Source of the DNA: Streptomyces sp. NBC_00224
Lineage (GTDB): Bacteria; Actinomycetota; Actinomycetes; Streptomycetales; Streptomycetaceae
DNA length: 64,000 nucleotides
Reading direction: 5' to 3'
Assembly: GCF_041435195.1 (NCBI RefSeq)
Contig: NZ_CP108106.1
Coordinates: 1,178,001 to 1,242,000, forward strand
Made by a program: the position numbers and the translations under genes
The notes under the pieces: generated by a model
Database searches by the model: none
What the model was told of the DNA's origin: nothing
The model's input: only the letters and a program-made list of their open reading frames with translations
Shown here: positions 7,892 to 15,907 of the stretch, piece after piece
Layout of the letters: each line of letters begins with the position of its first letter
Position numbering within the stretch: position 1 is the stretch's first letter

Positions 7892-8308
7892 ATGGATACC
7901 ACCTCGAAGCACTCTTCCGCGGAGCCGCACGCGAGTTACCGCAGCGATTGCCCTTCTCGGACCGTCGTCGAAGTGCTGGCCAACAAGTGGTCGATGTACG
8001 TCCTGGCCGCGCTGCGGCGCGCGGAGGGCCCCATGCGCTTCAACGAGCTGCGTCGGCTCCTCGACGGGATCACCCAGAAGATGCTCACGCAGACCTTGCG
8101 CACCCTGGAGCGCGACGGTCTGGTCGAGCGCACGGTGTACCCCACCACCCCGCCGCGCGTCGAGTATGCGCTGACCGAAGTCGGCGTCGCCGCAGGCAGA
8201 CTGACCACCGCGATCGCCGACTGGTCGTTCGAACACGCTCGGGAGATCCTGGCGGCCCGCGCGGACTTCGACGCGCGCTCCCGCCTCCCCGCCGAACCCG
8301 TCAGGTGA
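7892..8308 (+). CDS. HxlR family transcriptional regulator
   Basis: 138 aa; the ATG at 7892 gives the usual HxlR length, whereas the longer in-frame start at 7799 would read through the operator. It has the HxlR signature: a Cys near the N-terminus (RSDCPSRTVVEVLANKWSMY) followed by MRFNELRRLLDGITQKMLTQTLRTLERDGLVER and the wing PPRVEYALTEVG. The single N-terminal cysteine is the redox or electrophile sensor in QorR/YodB-type members. It therefore probably represses the divergent quinone oxidoreductase until quinones or aldehydes modify the cysteine. Confidence 0.9.
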   Translation: MDTTSKHSSAEPHASYRSDCPSRTVVEVLANKWSMYVLAALRRAEGPMRFNELRRLLDGITQKMLTQTLRTLERDGLVERTVYPTTPPRVEYALTEVGVAAGRLTTAIADWSFEHAREILAARADFDARSRLPAEPVR

Positions 8309-8336
8309 CGGCGCTCTCACGTTACCTGTAGGGGCG

Positions 8337-8912
8337 TTACGGATCGCACGAGGCGTAGCGGCCCAGCTGCCTCTCGCAGGCGTCCTGGGCGGCGCGGGAC
8401 AGCAGACCCCCTGAGCGGATGAACAGACGGTGGAGCGGGGCACCATGGCGTGCGGCGAGTTCCGCGTTGTGGGCCATCACATCGAGCTCATTGGCGGCGG
8501 TGATCTCCAGGAACGCGCGCAGGTCGGTCTCGTCCGGCGCGTGTTCCGCGCCGGTGAAGCGATCCCGGAAGATCACCGGCTGGACGCCTCCGAGCCGCGG
8601 GTAGACCGCGCCGCGGTCGCAACTGGCGTACAGGTGGACGAGCGCCTCGGCCCTGTCGCCGATCAGCTCGGCGAGCACGGCTCGTTCGGTGACCGGCAAC
8701 AGCGTCTCGTCGAAGCCGTCGGTTCCGTACGTCGCGTGGCACAGCCCCGCCGCCTGGATCCAGGGCTCGGCTCCCCACTCGGCCAACAGGCCGCGTACCC
8801 GGCCGAGGTGCTCCAGAAGCGTGCCGCCCGGGTGGGGCATCCGCGCAGCGCCCCGGTCGCGCAGGAAGGCTTCCGCTCGTGACCAGGATGCTGTTCCAGC
8901 GCCGTCAGTCAT
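8337..8912 (-). CDS. DUF6817-type hypothetical protein
   Basis: 191 aa from the ATG at 8912 (a GTG at 8918 is also in frame). Recognisable segments are HPGGTLLEHLGRVRGLLAEWG and QAAGLCHATYGTDGF, which match, as I recall it, the DUF6817 family, a small HD-like helical domain of unknown function. The spaced His residues (HPGG, EHLG, LCH) could form a metal site. It is divergent from a CGNR zinc-finger gene and shares a palindromic promoter with it (8914-8934). Function is unknown. Confidence 0.72.
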   Translation of the reverse strand: MTDGAGTASWSRAEAFLRDRGAARMPHPGGTLLEHLGRVRGLLAEWGAEPWIQAAGLCHATYGTDGFDETLLPVTERAVLAELIGDRAEALVHLYASCDRGAVYPRLGGVQPVIFRDRFTGAEHAPDETDLRAFLEITAANELDVMAHNAELAARHGAPLHRLFIRSGGLLSRAAQDACERQLGRYASCDP

Positions 8913-8913
8913 A

Positions 8914-8934
8914 GTCACGAGTTATAGTCGTGAC
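8914..8934. promoter_or_regulatory. Symmetric bidirectional promoter/operator
   Basis: GTCACGA (8914-8920) and TCGTGAC (8928-8934) form a perfect inverted repeat around GTTATAG. The centre contains a -10-like TATAGT on the plus strand (8923-8928) and TATAAC on the minus strand (8926-8921). Each lies only 7-9 bases before the start codon it would serve (GTG 8935, ATG 8912). Both mRNAs would then be leaderless or nearly so. Confidence 0.6.
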
Positions 8935-9531
8935 GTGACTGTGCAGGCAACCCCGCCCGGCGAAGTCCCCGCCGACGAACTCGCCTTCAACTTCCGCTCG
9001 GGCCGTCTGTGCCTGGCCTTCGTGGCCACGGTGGGCGAACGTTGGCGCGGCGGCTACGAAAGGCTGCGTGAGCCGTCCGATCTCGCGCGCTGGTACCGAG
9101 AGGCGGGCGTACTCGACACCCCGGTGAACGTCACACTCACCGGACTGGACGCGGCACGGGACCTGCGCGAGGCGATCCACCGCCAGGCGCGAGCAGTGAT
9201 GGGCGGTCAGATCTCCGCGCCCGAGGACGAGTTGGTCATCAATTCGGCCGGCTGCGCCCCACCGCTGATCCCCGTCCTGCGCTCCGGGCACGCCTATCTG
9301 ACCCTCCCCTCCCTGGGAGCCGAGCAGGCCGCCCTCAGCACGCTCGCGCGCGACGCGATCGACCTCTTCTCCGGCGCCGCCTCCGGACGTATCCGCGAAT
9401 GCGCCGGCCCGGAGTGCGGTCTGCTCTTCGTCGACACCAGCCGGCCGGGCAGCCGCCGCTGGTGCTCCAGCACGGCCTGCGGCGGCAAGGAGCGGGCCGC
9501 CGCCTACCGCCGCCGCAAACGCACCGAGTGA
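8935..9531 (+). CDS. CGNR zinc-finger (ABATE-domain) regulator
   Basis: 198 aa with a GTG start at 8935. The N-terminal two thirds follow the ABATE pattern (LAFNFRSGRLCLAFVATVGER, then LREAIHRQARAVMGG). The C-terminus is a zinc ribbon with CAGPECGLLFVD, SRRWCSSTACG and KERAAAYRRRK, i.e. the CGNR fold in which the Asn is replaced: here the second knuckle reads C-S-S-T-A-C-G-G-K. These proteins are putative stress-related transcription factors. It is divergent from the DUF6817 gene across a shared inverted repeat, so it may control both. Confidence 0.87.
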   Translation: MTVQATPPGEVPADELAFNFRSGRLCLAFVATVGERWRGGYERLREPSDLARWYREAGVLDTPVNVTLTGLDAARDLREAIHRQARAVMGGQISAPEDELVINSAGCAPPLIPVLRSGHAYLTLPSLGAEQAALSTLARDAIDLFSGAASGRIRECAGPECGLLFVDTSRPGSRRWCSSTACGGKERAAAYRRRKRTE

Positions 9532-9579
9532 GCGGGCGGAGCCCGGCCCATCACCGGGGACAGGCAGGCTTGTTGCTGT

Positions 9580-9999
9580 TCAACTCACCAGCCCCGGCGT
9601 GAAGTAGTCGCGCAGATGAGCGATCTTCCCGTCGCGGATGCGGAAGATCTGGACCAGCGAGACGGTCACCTCCCCTCCGTCCCCTTCTCCGCTCCCGCCC
9701 AGGACCGTGTCGATCTCGGCGATGAACACATCGGGATCGTCGGTGATGTGCAGCACGTACCGGGACTTCTCCACGTTCGGCGCTCCACCGCCACCCGTCT
9801 GCCGCTCGTAGTACGCCGCCATCGACCTGCGGATCTCCTCGCGCCCCTCCATCCGCTCGGGGAAAGCCGCGTCGGCAGGCACGAGCGGTGCCTCCAGGAC
9901 GCCGTCCTCGGTAAACAGTTCGGCAAGGGCGTCGGCGTTGTGCGTCAGTGAACCGGCGTAGACGTAGTTCCTGAAAATTTCCTGTGGGGAAACGGACAC
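9580..9999 (-). CDS. SnoaL-like/NTF2-fold protein
   Basis: 139 aa. The GTG at 9999 has a GGGAG site upstream and gives normal SnoaL length, unlike the 168-codon in-frame extension. The N-terminal helix (QEIFRNYVYAGSLTHNADALAELFTEDGVLEAP) and the strand LVQIFRIRDGKIAHLRDYF are typical of the NTF2-like superfamily, whose members include polyketide cyclases, ketosteroid isomerases and non-enzymatic binders. It is a single gene transcribed away from the cupin gene at 10261. No substrate can be inferred. Confidence 0.82.
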   Translation of the reverse strand: MSVSPQEIFRNYVYAGSLTHNADALAELFTEDGVLEAPLVPADAAFPERMEGREEIRRSMAAYYERQTGGGGAPNVEKSRYVLHITDDPDVFIAEIDTVLGGSGEGDGGEVTVSLVQIFRIRDGKIAHLRDYFTPGLVS

Positions 10000-10059
10000 G
10001 GCGGGCTCCCGAGACAGGTAGAACGGACAGGAAGGCCACCTCATCACAGGAGCGTTCAC

Positions 10060-10077
10060 CACAGAGCGAACTCTGTG
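10060..10077. promoter_or_regulatory. Inverted repeat upstream of the SnoaL-like gene
   Basis: CACAGAG (10060-10066) and CTCTGTG (10071-10077) flank CGAA. It lies about 60 bases upstream of the GTG at 9999, a normal operator distance. It could bind a dimeric repressor or form a small hairpin in a plus-strand transcript. No regulator gene is adjacent. Confidence 0.45.
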
Positions 10078-10260
10078 AGCCATCACCCGTGGCCGCCCTC
10101 AGGGAACCCCAGGAGGTGACGGGAGTCTCAGTCGATGCTGTGGCAGCCCCGGGCTGAAGGGCATCCGCGTTCGACTGCGGATGGGGCCCGCAGACGAACA
10201 GGCCCGATGTGGGGTAGATCAGAACTCAAGCCATTATCAAGCGGAAAGAGAAGTCCTCTT

Positions 10261-10860
10261 ATGACGCACATCGTCCTCCCCGGCCAGCGCCCCGAGGGGC
10301 GCCGCGGCTTCGAGATCGTCCTCTCCAGCAAGATGACCGGCCAAGCGGCTTCCTGGGTGGAGACCCGCCAGGGCCCGGCCTGGTCCGGCCCTCCGCTGCA
10401 CACCCACGCCGAGTCCACGGAGACCTACTACGTCGTCTCCGGCACCCTCTTGGTCCAGGTCGACGACGAGGTCGTGGAGCTGCGCCCGCGCGCTCTCGCC
10501 CACATCACCAGTGGCACGCGCCACACCTGGGCCACTCCGCCCGGCGAGGGCGCCCACTTCCTCACCCTCCACATGCCCGGCGGTTACGAGGACTACCACC
10601 CGACCGCCCTCCAGGCCGAGAAGGACAACGGCGGCCCCCTCACCCAGGAAGACCTTTTCAAGATCGCCGCCCGCTTCGACTGGCGCCCCGCCGGCGACAC
10701 GCCGATGCGCCTCACCCCTGACGGCCGCCTCGTCCCCGCCTCCCAGGCCGACGACGAAGCCGCCCGCCTGCGCGAGGAATGGCTGGCCGCCCAGGGCGAG
10801 ACCGCCGAGATCACCCCCATCCACGACGCCGGCTTCTACGTCACCAACCAGCCCGCGTAA
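10261..10860 (+). CDS. Cupin domain protein
   Basis: 199 aa from the ATG at 10261, preceded by AGAGAAG. One central cupin barrel is clear: PPLHTHAESTETYYVVSGTLLVQV (motif 1 with His-x-His and a Glu), then RPRALAHITSGTRHTWATP (motif 2 His). The C-terminal 70 residues (DLFKIAARFDWRPAGDTP and after) are helical. This layout is seen in small cupins annotated as quercetin-dioxygenase-like. The metal site looks intact, but substrate and reaction cannot be told from sequence. Confidence 0.84.
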   Translation: MTHIVLPGQRPEGRRGFEIVLSSKMTGQAASWVETRQGPAWSGPPLHTHAESTETYYVVSGTLLVQVDDEVVELRPRALAHITSGTRHTWATPPGEGAHFLTLHMPGGYEDYHPTALQAEKDNGGPLTQEDLFKIAARFDWRPAGDTPMRLTPDGRLVPASQADDEAARLREEWLAAQGETAEITPIHDAGFYVTNQPA

Positions 10861-10965
10861 CCCACGGCACGACGCAGATGCCAGGGGCCTCACCTTGCCG
10901 GGTCCCTGCCGGGCTGAGGGCGGTGGTGCGCTTCTCCGGCGGGCGCCCGCGCCCGTACTGACGGG

Positions 10966-12195
10966 CTACCGGCCTGCCGCACATGACACATGGTCCTGGC
11001 CGCGCGGCGCCTCCGGCAAGCGCTCCCGCCGCGTGGCGGACGAGGTGAGCGCCGTGCGCCGCCGCGCCCGTACGACGTCCGGTATCAGCGTGACGAGGGC
11101 GAGCACCGCCGCCCCCGCCCCCAGCCACAGCGGCGCCCGGAGTCCCTGGAGGTCGATGGCTGCTCCGCCGAGGCCGGAGCCGATGACGACGCCCAGCGTG
11201 ATGAACGAGGAGTGGACGGTGTTGACGAGGGGGCGCGCGTTCGCCGTGCGCTGCACTCGGCTGATCATCGCCGGGTTGAGGGTGACTCCGACGAGCCCGA
11301 TGCCCGTCATGGCGAGGACGGCGGGGATCTTGTGGTCCGCGAGCAGGGCGAAGGCGGTCAGGAACACGATGTTCAGGGCGAGTCCGGCCACCAGTACCGG
11401 GATGGTGTGGGAGTCGGCGAGACGGGCGACGACCGCGTTGCCGGCGACCGTGGCGGCGCCGTACACGAGCAGGAGCAGCGGGACGGTGCCGTGCGAGAAG
11501 CCGCTGAGGTCGGTGAGGATCGGCGTGAAGTAGGAGAAGGCCGAGAAGGTCGCGCCGATGATGAGCGTCGAGGTGGACAGGACCAGCCAGAGCCTCGCGT
11601 TGCGGAAGACGGTCAGCTCGGCACGGAACTCGCCCGCCCCGTCGGCGTGTTCGAGGGAGGGCACGGCGAGCGCCGTGGCGACGGCGGCGGCGACGGTGAC
11701 GGCGCCGACCGCGACGAAGCCGGCGCGCCAGCCCCACTGCTGGCCGATGAGCGTGGAGAGGGGCAGCCCGAGGAGGGTGCCGACCATGAGGCCCTGCATG
11801 GCGACGCCGATGGCACGGCCGCGTACGTCCGGCGAGGTGATCTGGGCGACGACGGAGAGGGCGACACCGAAGAACCCGGCGGAGGCCGTGCCTGTGATGA
11901 GGCGGGCAGCGAGCATGACGCCGTAGCTGTCGGCGGTGGCGGCCAGGACGTTTCCGGCGAGGAAGACGGCGAACAGCGTCATCAGCGCCGTCTTGGGGCG
12001 CAGCCTGAGAACGGCGACGGTGGCGAACGGGCCGCCGATGGCCATGGCGAGGGCGAACGCCGTGATGAGGTAGCCGACTTGGGCGATGCTGACGTGCAGG
12101 TCCTCGGCGATCTGCGGCATGAGGCCGCCGACCAGGAACTCGCTGGTGACCATGGCGAAGATGCCGAACGCCATGAGGTGGACGGACTTGGGCAC
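10966..12195 (-). CDS. MFS transporter, DHA1 drug-efflux type
   Basis: 409 aa. The GTG at 12195 is preferred over the ATG at 12243: the extra codons would overlap the operator-like TTTTGGACTGATCA and add a hydrophilic tail that the family lacks, and a G-rich ribosome site precedes 12195. Twelve hydrophobic segments are visible. FGIFAMVTSEFLVGGLMPQIAEDL is typical of AraJ/Cml-type efflux proteins. The TetR gene just upstream (12300-12899) carries a related operator, so efflux is probably induced when TetR binds a drug-like ligand. Confidence 0.87.
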   Translation of the reverse strand: MPKSVHLMAFGIFAMVTSEFLVGGLMPQIAEDLHVSIAQVGYLITAFALAMAIGGPFATVAVLRLRPKTALMTLFAVFLAGNVLAATADSYGVMLAARLITGTASAGFFGVALSVVAQITSPDVRGRAIGVAMQGLMVGTLLGLPLSTLIGQQWGWRAGFVAVGAVTVAAAVATALAVPSLEHADGAGEFRAELTVFRNARLWLVLSTSTLIIGATFSAFSYFTPILTDLSGFSHGTVPLLLLVYGAATVAGNAVVARLADSHTIPVLVAGLALNIVFLTAFALLADHKIPAVLAMTGIGLVGVTLNPAMISRVQRTANARPLVNTVHSSFITLGVVIGSGLGGAAIDLQGLRAPLWLGAGAAVLALVTLIPDVVRARRRTALTSSATRRERLPEAPRGQDHVSCAAGR

Positions 12196-12214
12196 GGGAA
12201 ACAGCCCCCCTGTT

Positions 12215-12235
12215 CTGTATTGATCAGTCCAAAAT
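12215..12235. promoter_or_regulatory. TetR operator-like site before the MFS gene
   Basis: On the minus strand this reads ATTTTGGACTGATCAATAC. It shares TTTTGGA..G(A/G)TCA with the inverted repeat upstream of the TetR gene (12917-12940). The right half-arm is degenerate. It lies 20-40 bases upstream of the chosen MFS start. Confidence 0.5.
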
Positions 12236-12299
12236 TCGGGCATGGTGAATGCCGACCGGGTACGAGAAGTGCGCCCCGACAGGAACGGACAGCGGGTAG

Positions 12300-12899
12300 T
12301 CAGCGGCCGAGCGCGTCGGCTCCGGCCGCCATGATCTGCTCCAGTGCGGCGCGGTCGGCGCCGGCCTGGGCGGCGATCCGCATTCCGGCGATCACCGAGG
12401 TGAGATACCAGGCGAGCCCGGCGGCATCGCGCGAGGAGCTGATGGAGCCGTCCCGCTGCCCTTCCTCGATCACGGCACGGAAGGAGCTCAGGCGCCGCTC
12501 CAGGTCCTTGGCGAGGAGCCGGGCGACCTCGGGGTCGGTCTCCGAGACCGGCTCGGTGAAGGTGTTGACCGTGAAGCAGCCGGCGGCCCGTCCGAGTTCG
12601 CGGTTCTCCATCTCCCCTTCGAGGAGCATCGCGAACAGCGCCCGGATCCGCTCCAGACCGCTGCTCCCCTCCCCGTCGAGGAGGGCGACCTGACGGCCCG
12701 TCATGGTGTCGATGTAGTGGGCCAGCGCGCGCCGGAAGAGGTGGTCCTTCGAGGTGAAGGTGTTGTAGATGCTGCTCCGGCCGAGACCGGTGGCCTCGCA
12801 CAGGTCCTGGGTGGAGGTGGCTTCGTAGCCCTTCGCCCAGAAGGCCTGGCAGGCCGCGGCCACCGCCTGCCGCTCGTCGAACTGCCGTGGTCGCCCCAT
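12300..12899 (-). CDS. TetR/AcrR family regulator
   Basis: 199 aa from the ATG at 12899. The N-terminal helix-turn-helix is FDERQAVAAACQAFWAKGYEATSTQDLCEATGLGRSSIYNTF followed by SKDHLF. The C-terminal ligand domain resembles those of drug-responsive TetR proteins (GCFTVNTFTE, RAVIEEGQRDGSI). It is encoded directly upstream of the MFS exporter in the same direction, with 104 bp between them. A matching operator precedes each gene, so it likely represses itself and the exporter. Confidence 0.92.
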   Translation of the reverse strand: MGRPRQFDERQAVAAACQAFWAKGYEATSTQDLCEATGLGRSSIYNTFTSKDHLFRRALAHYIDTMTGRQVALLDGEGSSGLERIRALFAMLLEGEMENRELGRAAGCFTVNTFTEPVSETDPEVARLLAKDLERRLSSFRAVIEEGQRDGSISSSRDAAGLAWYLTSVIAGMRIAAQAGADRAALEQIMAAGADALGR

Positions 12900-12916
12900 G
12901 GACAGAACGCTAACAC

Positions 12917-12940
12917 GTTTTGGAACGGTCAGACCAAAAC
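12917..12940. promoter_or_regulatory. TetR autoregulatory operator
   Basis: GTTTTGG (12917-12923) and CCAAAAC (12934-12940) form a perfect 7-bp inverted repeat with a 10-base spacer. It sits 18 bases upstream of the TetR start, and the half-site recurs before the MFS gene. Confidence 0.68.
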
Positions 12941-12952
12941 AGTGGCCGCCAA

Positions 12953-12993
12953 CCGTCCGCCCGGGCCGTGCTCAGCACCGCCCGGGCGGACGG
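12953..12993 (-). terminator. Strong hairpin terminator of the NlpC/P60 gene
   Basis: A 14-bp perfect stem (12953-12966 with 12980-12993; arms CCGTCCGCCCGGGC and its complement) encloses a 13-base loop that itself contains TGCT/AGCA. It begins 28 bases past the stop of the gene at 13021. No U-tract follows, as is usual in Streptomyces. Confidence 0.75.
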
Positions 12994-13020
12994 CCTCCGG
13001 CTCGCCCTCGGATACCGCCG

Positions 13021-14793
13021 TCAGATGCGGTGGACCGTGTGCAGCTTCTTGGCGTACGTGCCCGTGCCGTCGAGCAGCGAGGCGCCGCCCAGGTCCGCCA
13101 TGGTGGGGCCGTTGCCCGTCTTGCGGCTGGAGAGGAAGCGGCGCTTGCCGTCCGCGTCCGCGCCCAGGTAGATGCCGACGTGGTCCACGGTCACGGTCGG
13201 GTTGTCGTCGCCGGAGTCGGCGTTGAACAGCACCAGGTCACCGGGCTGGAGCAGCGTCGCGGCGGGCGGGTTCGTCCCGTCGGTCCGGTCGATGCGCACA
13301 CCGGGCGCGTAGTCGACCATGTGCCGGGACTTGCGCGGGATGCGCGTGCGGGAGGTGTCCTCGCCCGCGGCCATGGGTACGCCCAGGTGGTAGCCGTACA
13401 CCATGCGCGTATACCCGGAGCAGTCGAGGTTGCCGACCTGCTTGCTGGACGGGCCTGTGTAGGTGCCGTCGGGGAAGGTCCAGACGGTGTTCATGTACTC
13501 GTGGAAGTCGGCGCCCTCGTAGCGGTAGCCCTGCGGGTCCAGGTAGCCGTAACCCGCCTCGCCCAGGACCTGCTTGTCCTTGGCGGGACCGGAACCGCTG
13601 ACCACGGCGGGGCCGTCGGCCAGGAACATCGCCGCGTACGCGAGGACGTCCGGCGCCGTCGAGCCGGCCCAGGAGCGGATGGTCTTCTCCAGCTCCGGCG
13701 TCCAGTTCCCGTCGAAGGGCTCGGGCAGGACCCGCACCCAGTCGCCGTGGGTGACGCTCGGCGGCGTGGCCCAGGTGGACTCGTCGACCTGGAAGCGGCT
13801 GACGGCGAGCTTGACCGGCAGGTTGGTGCAGCCGTCGTTGGCCAGGGCGCGCAGGCCGACCCGGCCCTTGCCGAAGGTGGCGTCGCTGACGTCGACGGTC
13901 CAGGCGGCCGGTTCCGTGGAGGCCGTACGCCAGGCCTTGACCTGGATGCGGGTGCCCTCGCGGCGCACCCGGATCGTCCAGTCGGTGCCGGCGGCCACGC
14001 CCGTGGCGAGGGTGAGGGCGGTCGAGTTCGGCAGCAGGTCGACCTTGTCGGCGACCTCCTTCTCGACGCGCAGTTCGACCGCGCCGGTCGTCAGGAAGGA
14101 CAGCCGGGCCCGGTAGTTGTTGCTGGTGTCCTGGTAGCCGAAGGACAGCGCGTAGGAGCACGCCTGGCCGGTGGGCACCTTGTCGAAGCGCGCGACGGAC
14201 CGCACGTCGAAGTCCGTGATCTCGCCGTCGCGAAGGGTGGCGTGACGGCTGGCGAAGTCGGTGGTGAGGGCGATGACACCGGCGCCCGGCACGACCGAGT
14301 AGTCGGTGTCCGCGGGCCCGAGGGTCGACCAGCTGCCGCCGCCCGGGGAGGTGCCCCAGTACGAGCGGTCGGCCACCGGCAGCGACACGTCCGGCAGGGT
14401 GCGCCCGAAGTCGTCCACGAAGGCCTTCTTGTTCTCCGTGAACGTACGCTGCGGGCCGGGCAGGACGACGGTACGGGCGCCGTGCGTCAGCAGCGCGACG
14501 CGCTTGCCGCCGGAGGTGACCTCGGTACGGGCCGGGGTTCCCGACAGCGCGGCGGCGGTGAGCGGCGTGTTCAGCGTCAGCTGGCTGAAGTAGGACGCGT
14601 TCAGCGGCGGCAGTGTGACCGAGGAGCGCGGCGAGGCCAGACCGGCGGGCGCCGCGAGGGACCCGGTAGAGCCGGCGGAAACGGCGGCGCGCGCCGGGGC
14701 GGCGGCCAGACCGCTGAGCGGAACGGTGGCAGCCGATGCCGCGAAGACGGCGAGCAGGCTGCGCCTGGAGGTGTGGGACATGCGGGCCATCAT
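13021..14793 (-). CDS. Secreted jelly-roll + NlpC/P60-like cysteine peptidase
   Basis: 590 aa from the ATG at 14793 (14790 and 14781 are also possible). A twin-arginine-type signal (HTSRRSLLAVF, then APARAAV) directs export. Residues of about 110-390 form a beta-rich concanavalin/LamG-like domain (YALSFGYQDTSNNYRARLSF, VGLRALANDGC). The C-terminal 200 residues look like NlpC/P60: the nucleophile Cys in NLDCSGYTRMVYGY and the His in VTVDHVGIYLG, with LQPGDLVLFN between them. NlpC/P60 enzymes cut peptidoglycan stem peptides or related amides. Joining a large sugar-binding-type jelly roll to this catalytic domain is unusual. A strong terminator follows. Confidence 0.85.
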   Translation of the reverse strand: MMARMSHTSRRSLLAVFAASAATVPLSGLAAAPARAAVSAGSTGSLAAPAGLASPRSSVTLPPLNASYFSQLTLNTPLTAAALSGTPARTEVTSGGKRVALLTHGARTVVLPGPQRTFTENKKAFVDDFGRTLPDVSLPVADRSYWGTSPGGGSWSTLGPADTDYSVVPGAGVIALTTDFASRHATLRDGEITDFDVRSVARFDKVPTGQACSYALSFGYQDTSNNYRARLSFLTTGAVELRVEKEVADKVDLLPNSTALTLATGVAAGTDWTIRVRREGTRIQVKAWRTASTEPAAWTVDVSDATFGKGRVGLRALANDGCTNLPVKLAVSRFQVDESTWATPPSVTHGDWVRVLPEPFDGNWTPELEKTIRSWAGSTAPDVLAYAAMFLADGPAVVSGSGPAKDKQVLGEAGYGYLDPQGYRYEGADFHEYMNTVWTFPDGTYTGPSSKQVGNLDCSGYTRMVYGYHLGVPMAAGEDTSRTRIPRKSRHMVDYAPGVRIDRTDGTNPPAATLLQPGDLVLFNADSGDDNPTVTVDHVGIYLGADADGKRRFLSSRKTGNGPTMADLGGASLLDGTGTYAKKLHTVHRI

Positions 14794-14893
14794 GAGGCAG
14801 CGGGGGGTGGCAGGTGACACCGGGCCCCACAGGAGTCCGATGTGAGCGACTCGCCGGTTTGCGTATGTGCCCGAGTCGGACACCGGTGGGCAA

Positions 14894-15811
14894 TCAGGGC
14901 CTTTGTTGCCCACCGTCGGGTGTCGCCGGGCGGGAGGCCTTGTCCTTCGTCCAGGGGCCGACGCCCAGCTTCGCCGTGGTTCCGAGGTCGAGTTCCGGGG
15001 TCACGATGGCGGTCGGCGAGCCGGGCTTCGCCGTCACCCTCACGTAAGGGACGTTCACTGGGGTGCCGGACTCGGTGGTGTTGCGCCACATCAGGGAGGC
15101 GTACGCCGCCTCTCCCGGCCGCAGTGTCACGGGCCGGGGCGGGGTGTCCGGGCCTCCGGCCGTGGAGATCGCGCCGGTGCCGTGGAGGATTCGTACGCCG
15201 GTCAGCGGCCGCCGCTTCTCGTCGAGGAGCTGGAGGCCGGGGTAGCCGTTGACCTTGACGACGCCGGTCCCGCAGTTGGCCAGGTGGAGTCCTACGACGC
15301 GGAGCCCCATGGCGGCATCGCCCTGGTCGGTCGTGACGCGCATCCCCGAGGGCGGGCACGTCCCGGCGGACTCGGAGGCCTCGTCCGCCGGGACCGCCCG
15401 CACCTTGCCGATACGCACACGCGCACCGCCGGCGGGGACATCTCCCAGCTCAAGGGTCTTACGTACGGTCCGGCCCGGTGCCACGGACGCCACTGTCCGG
15501 CGCGGGTTGGAGATGACCTCCCCGGAGCCGTTCCGGACCTCGAAGGAGATGGTGTACGTGAACGGCTCGGTCTCCGTGTTGGTGACCTCGAACTCGGTCG
15601 GCGCACTTGGCGACGGGCCGCAGCCCTGGCTGAGGATCGTCACGCCGTCCCGCTTCAGTTCGGCGGGGTCGCCGGTGGGCGGGCGAGAGGTGCACGTCGG
15701 CGAACCGGACGCGGCGCGGGAGCCGGAGGCGGCGTTCTCCGATCCGCATCCGGCGACGAGGACGGTGCCGGCGGTGAGGGCGCAGACGGCGAGGAGGGCG
15801 GCGGGACGCAT
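14894..15811 (-). CDS. Lipoprotein with DUF4232-type domains
   Basis: 305 aa from the ATG at 15811. The signal ends in a lipobox (TVLVAGC, Cys22), so the mature protein is membrane-anchored outside the cell. Two beta-rich regions follow: a CARDB/Ig-like part around residues 60-150 (FEVTNTETEPFTYTISFEV) and a DUF4232-like part in the second half (GLRVVGLHLANCGTGVVKVNGYPGLQLLD). DUF4232 lipoproteins are common in actinomycetes and have no known activity. It lies 100 bp upstream of the NlpC/P60 gene in the same direction. Confidence 0.83.
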   Translation of the reverse strand: MRPAALLAVCALTAGTVLVAGCGSENAASGSRAASGSPTCTSRPPTGDPAELKRDGVTILSQGCGPSPSAPTEFEVTNTETEPFTYTISFEVRNGSGEVISNPRRTVASVAPGRTVRKTLELGDVPAGGARVRIGKVRAVPADEASESAGTCPPSGMRVTTDQGDAAMGLRVVGLHLANCGTGVVKVNGYPGLQLLDEKRRPLTGVRILHGTGAISTAGGPDTPPRPVTLRPGEAAYASLMWRNTTESGTPVNVPYVRVTAKPGSPTAIVTPELDLGTTAKLGVGPWTKDKASRPATPDGGQQRP

Positions 15812-15907
15812 GCGCCCACCCCATCAAAGAGCGGATCGCCCGGGCAATGAGGAAGACCACACGCTTTGTCACACTCGTGATACAGCGTCAGTCGCCGCCC
15901 GCCCCGT

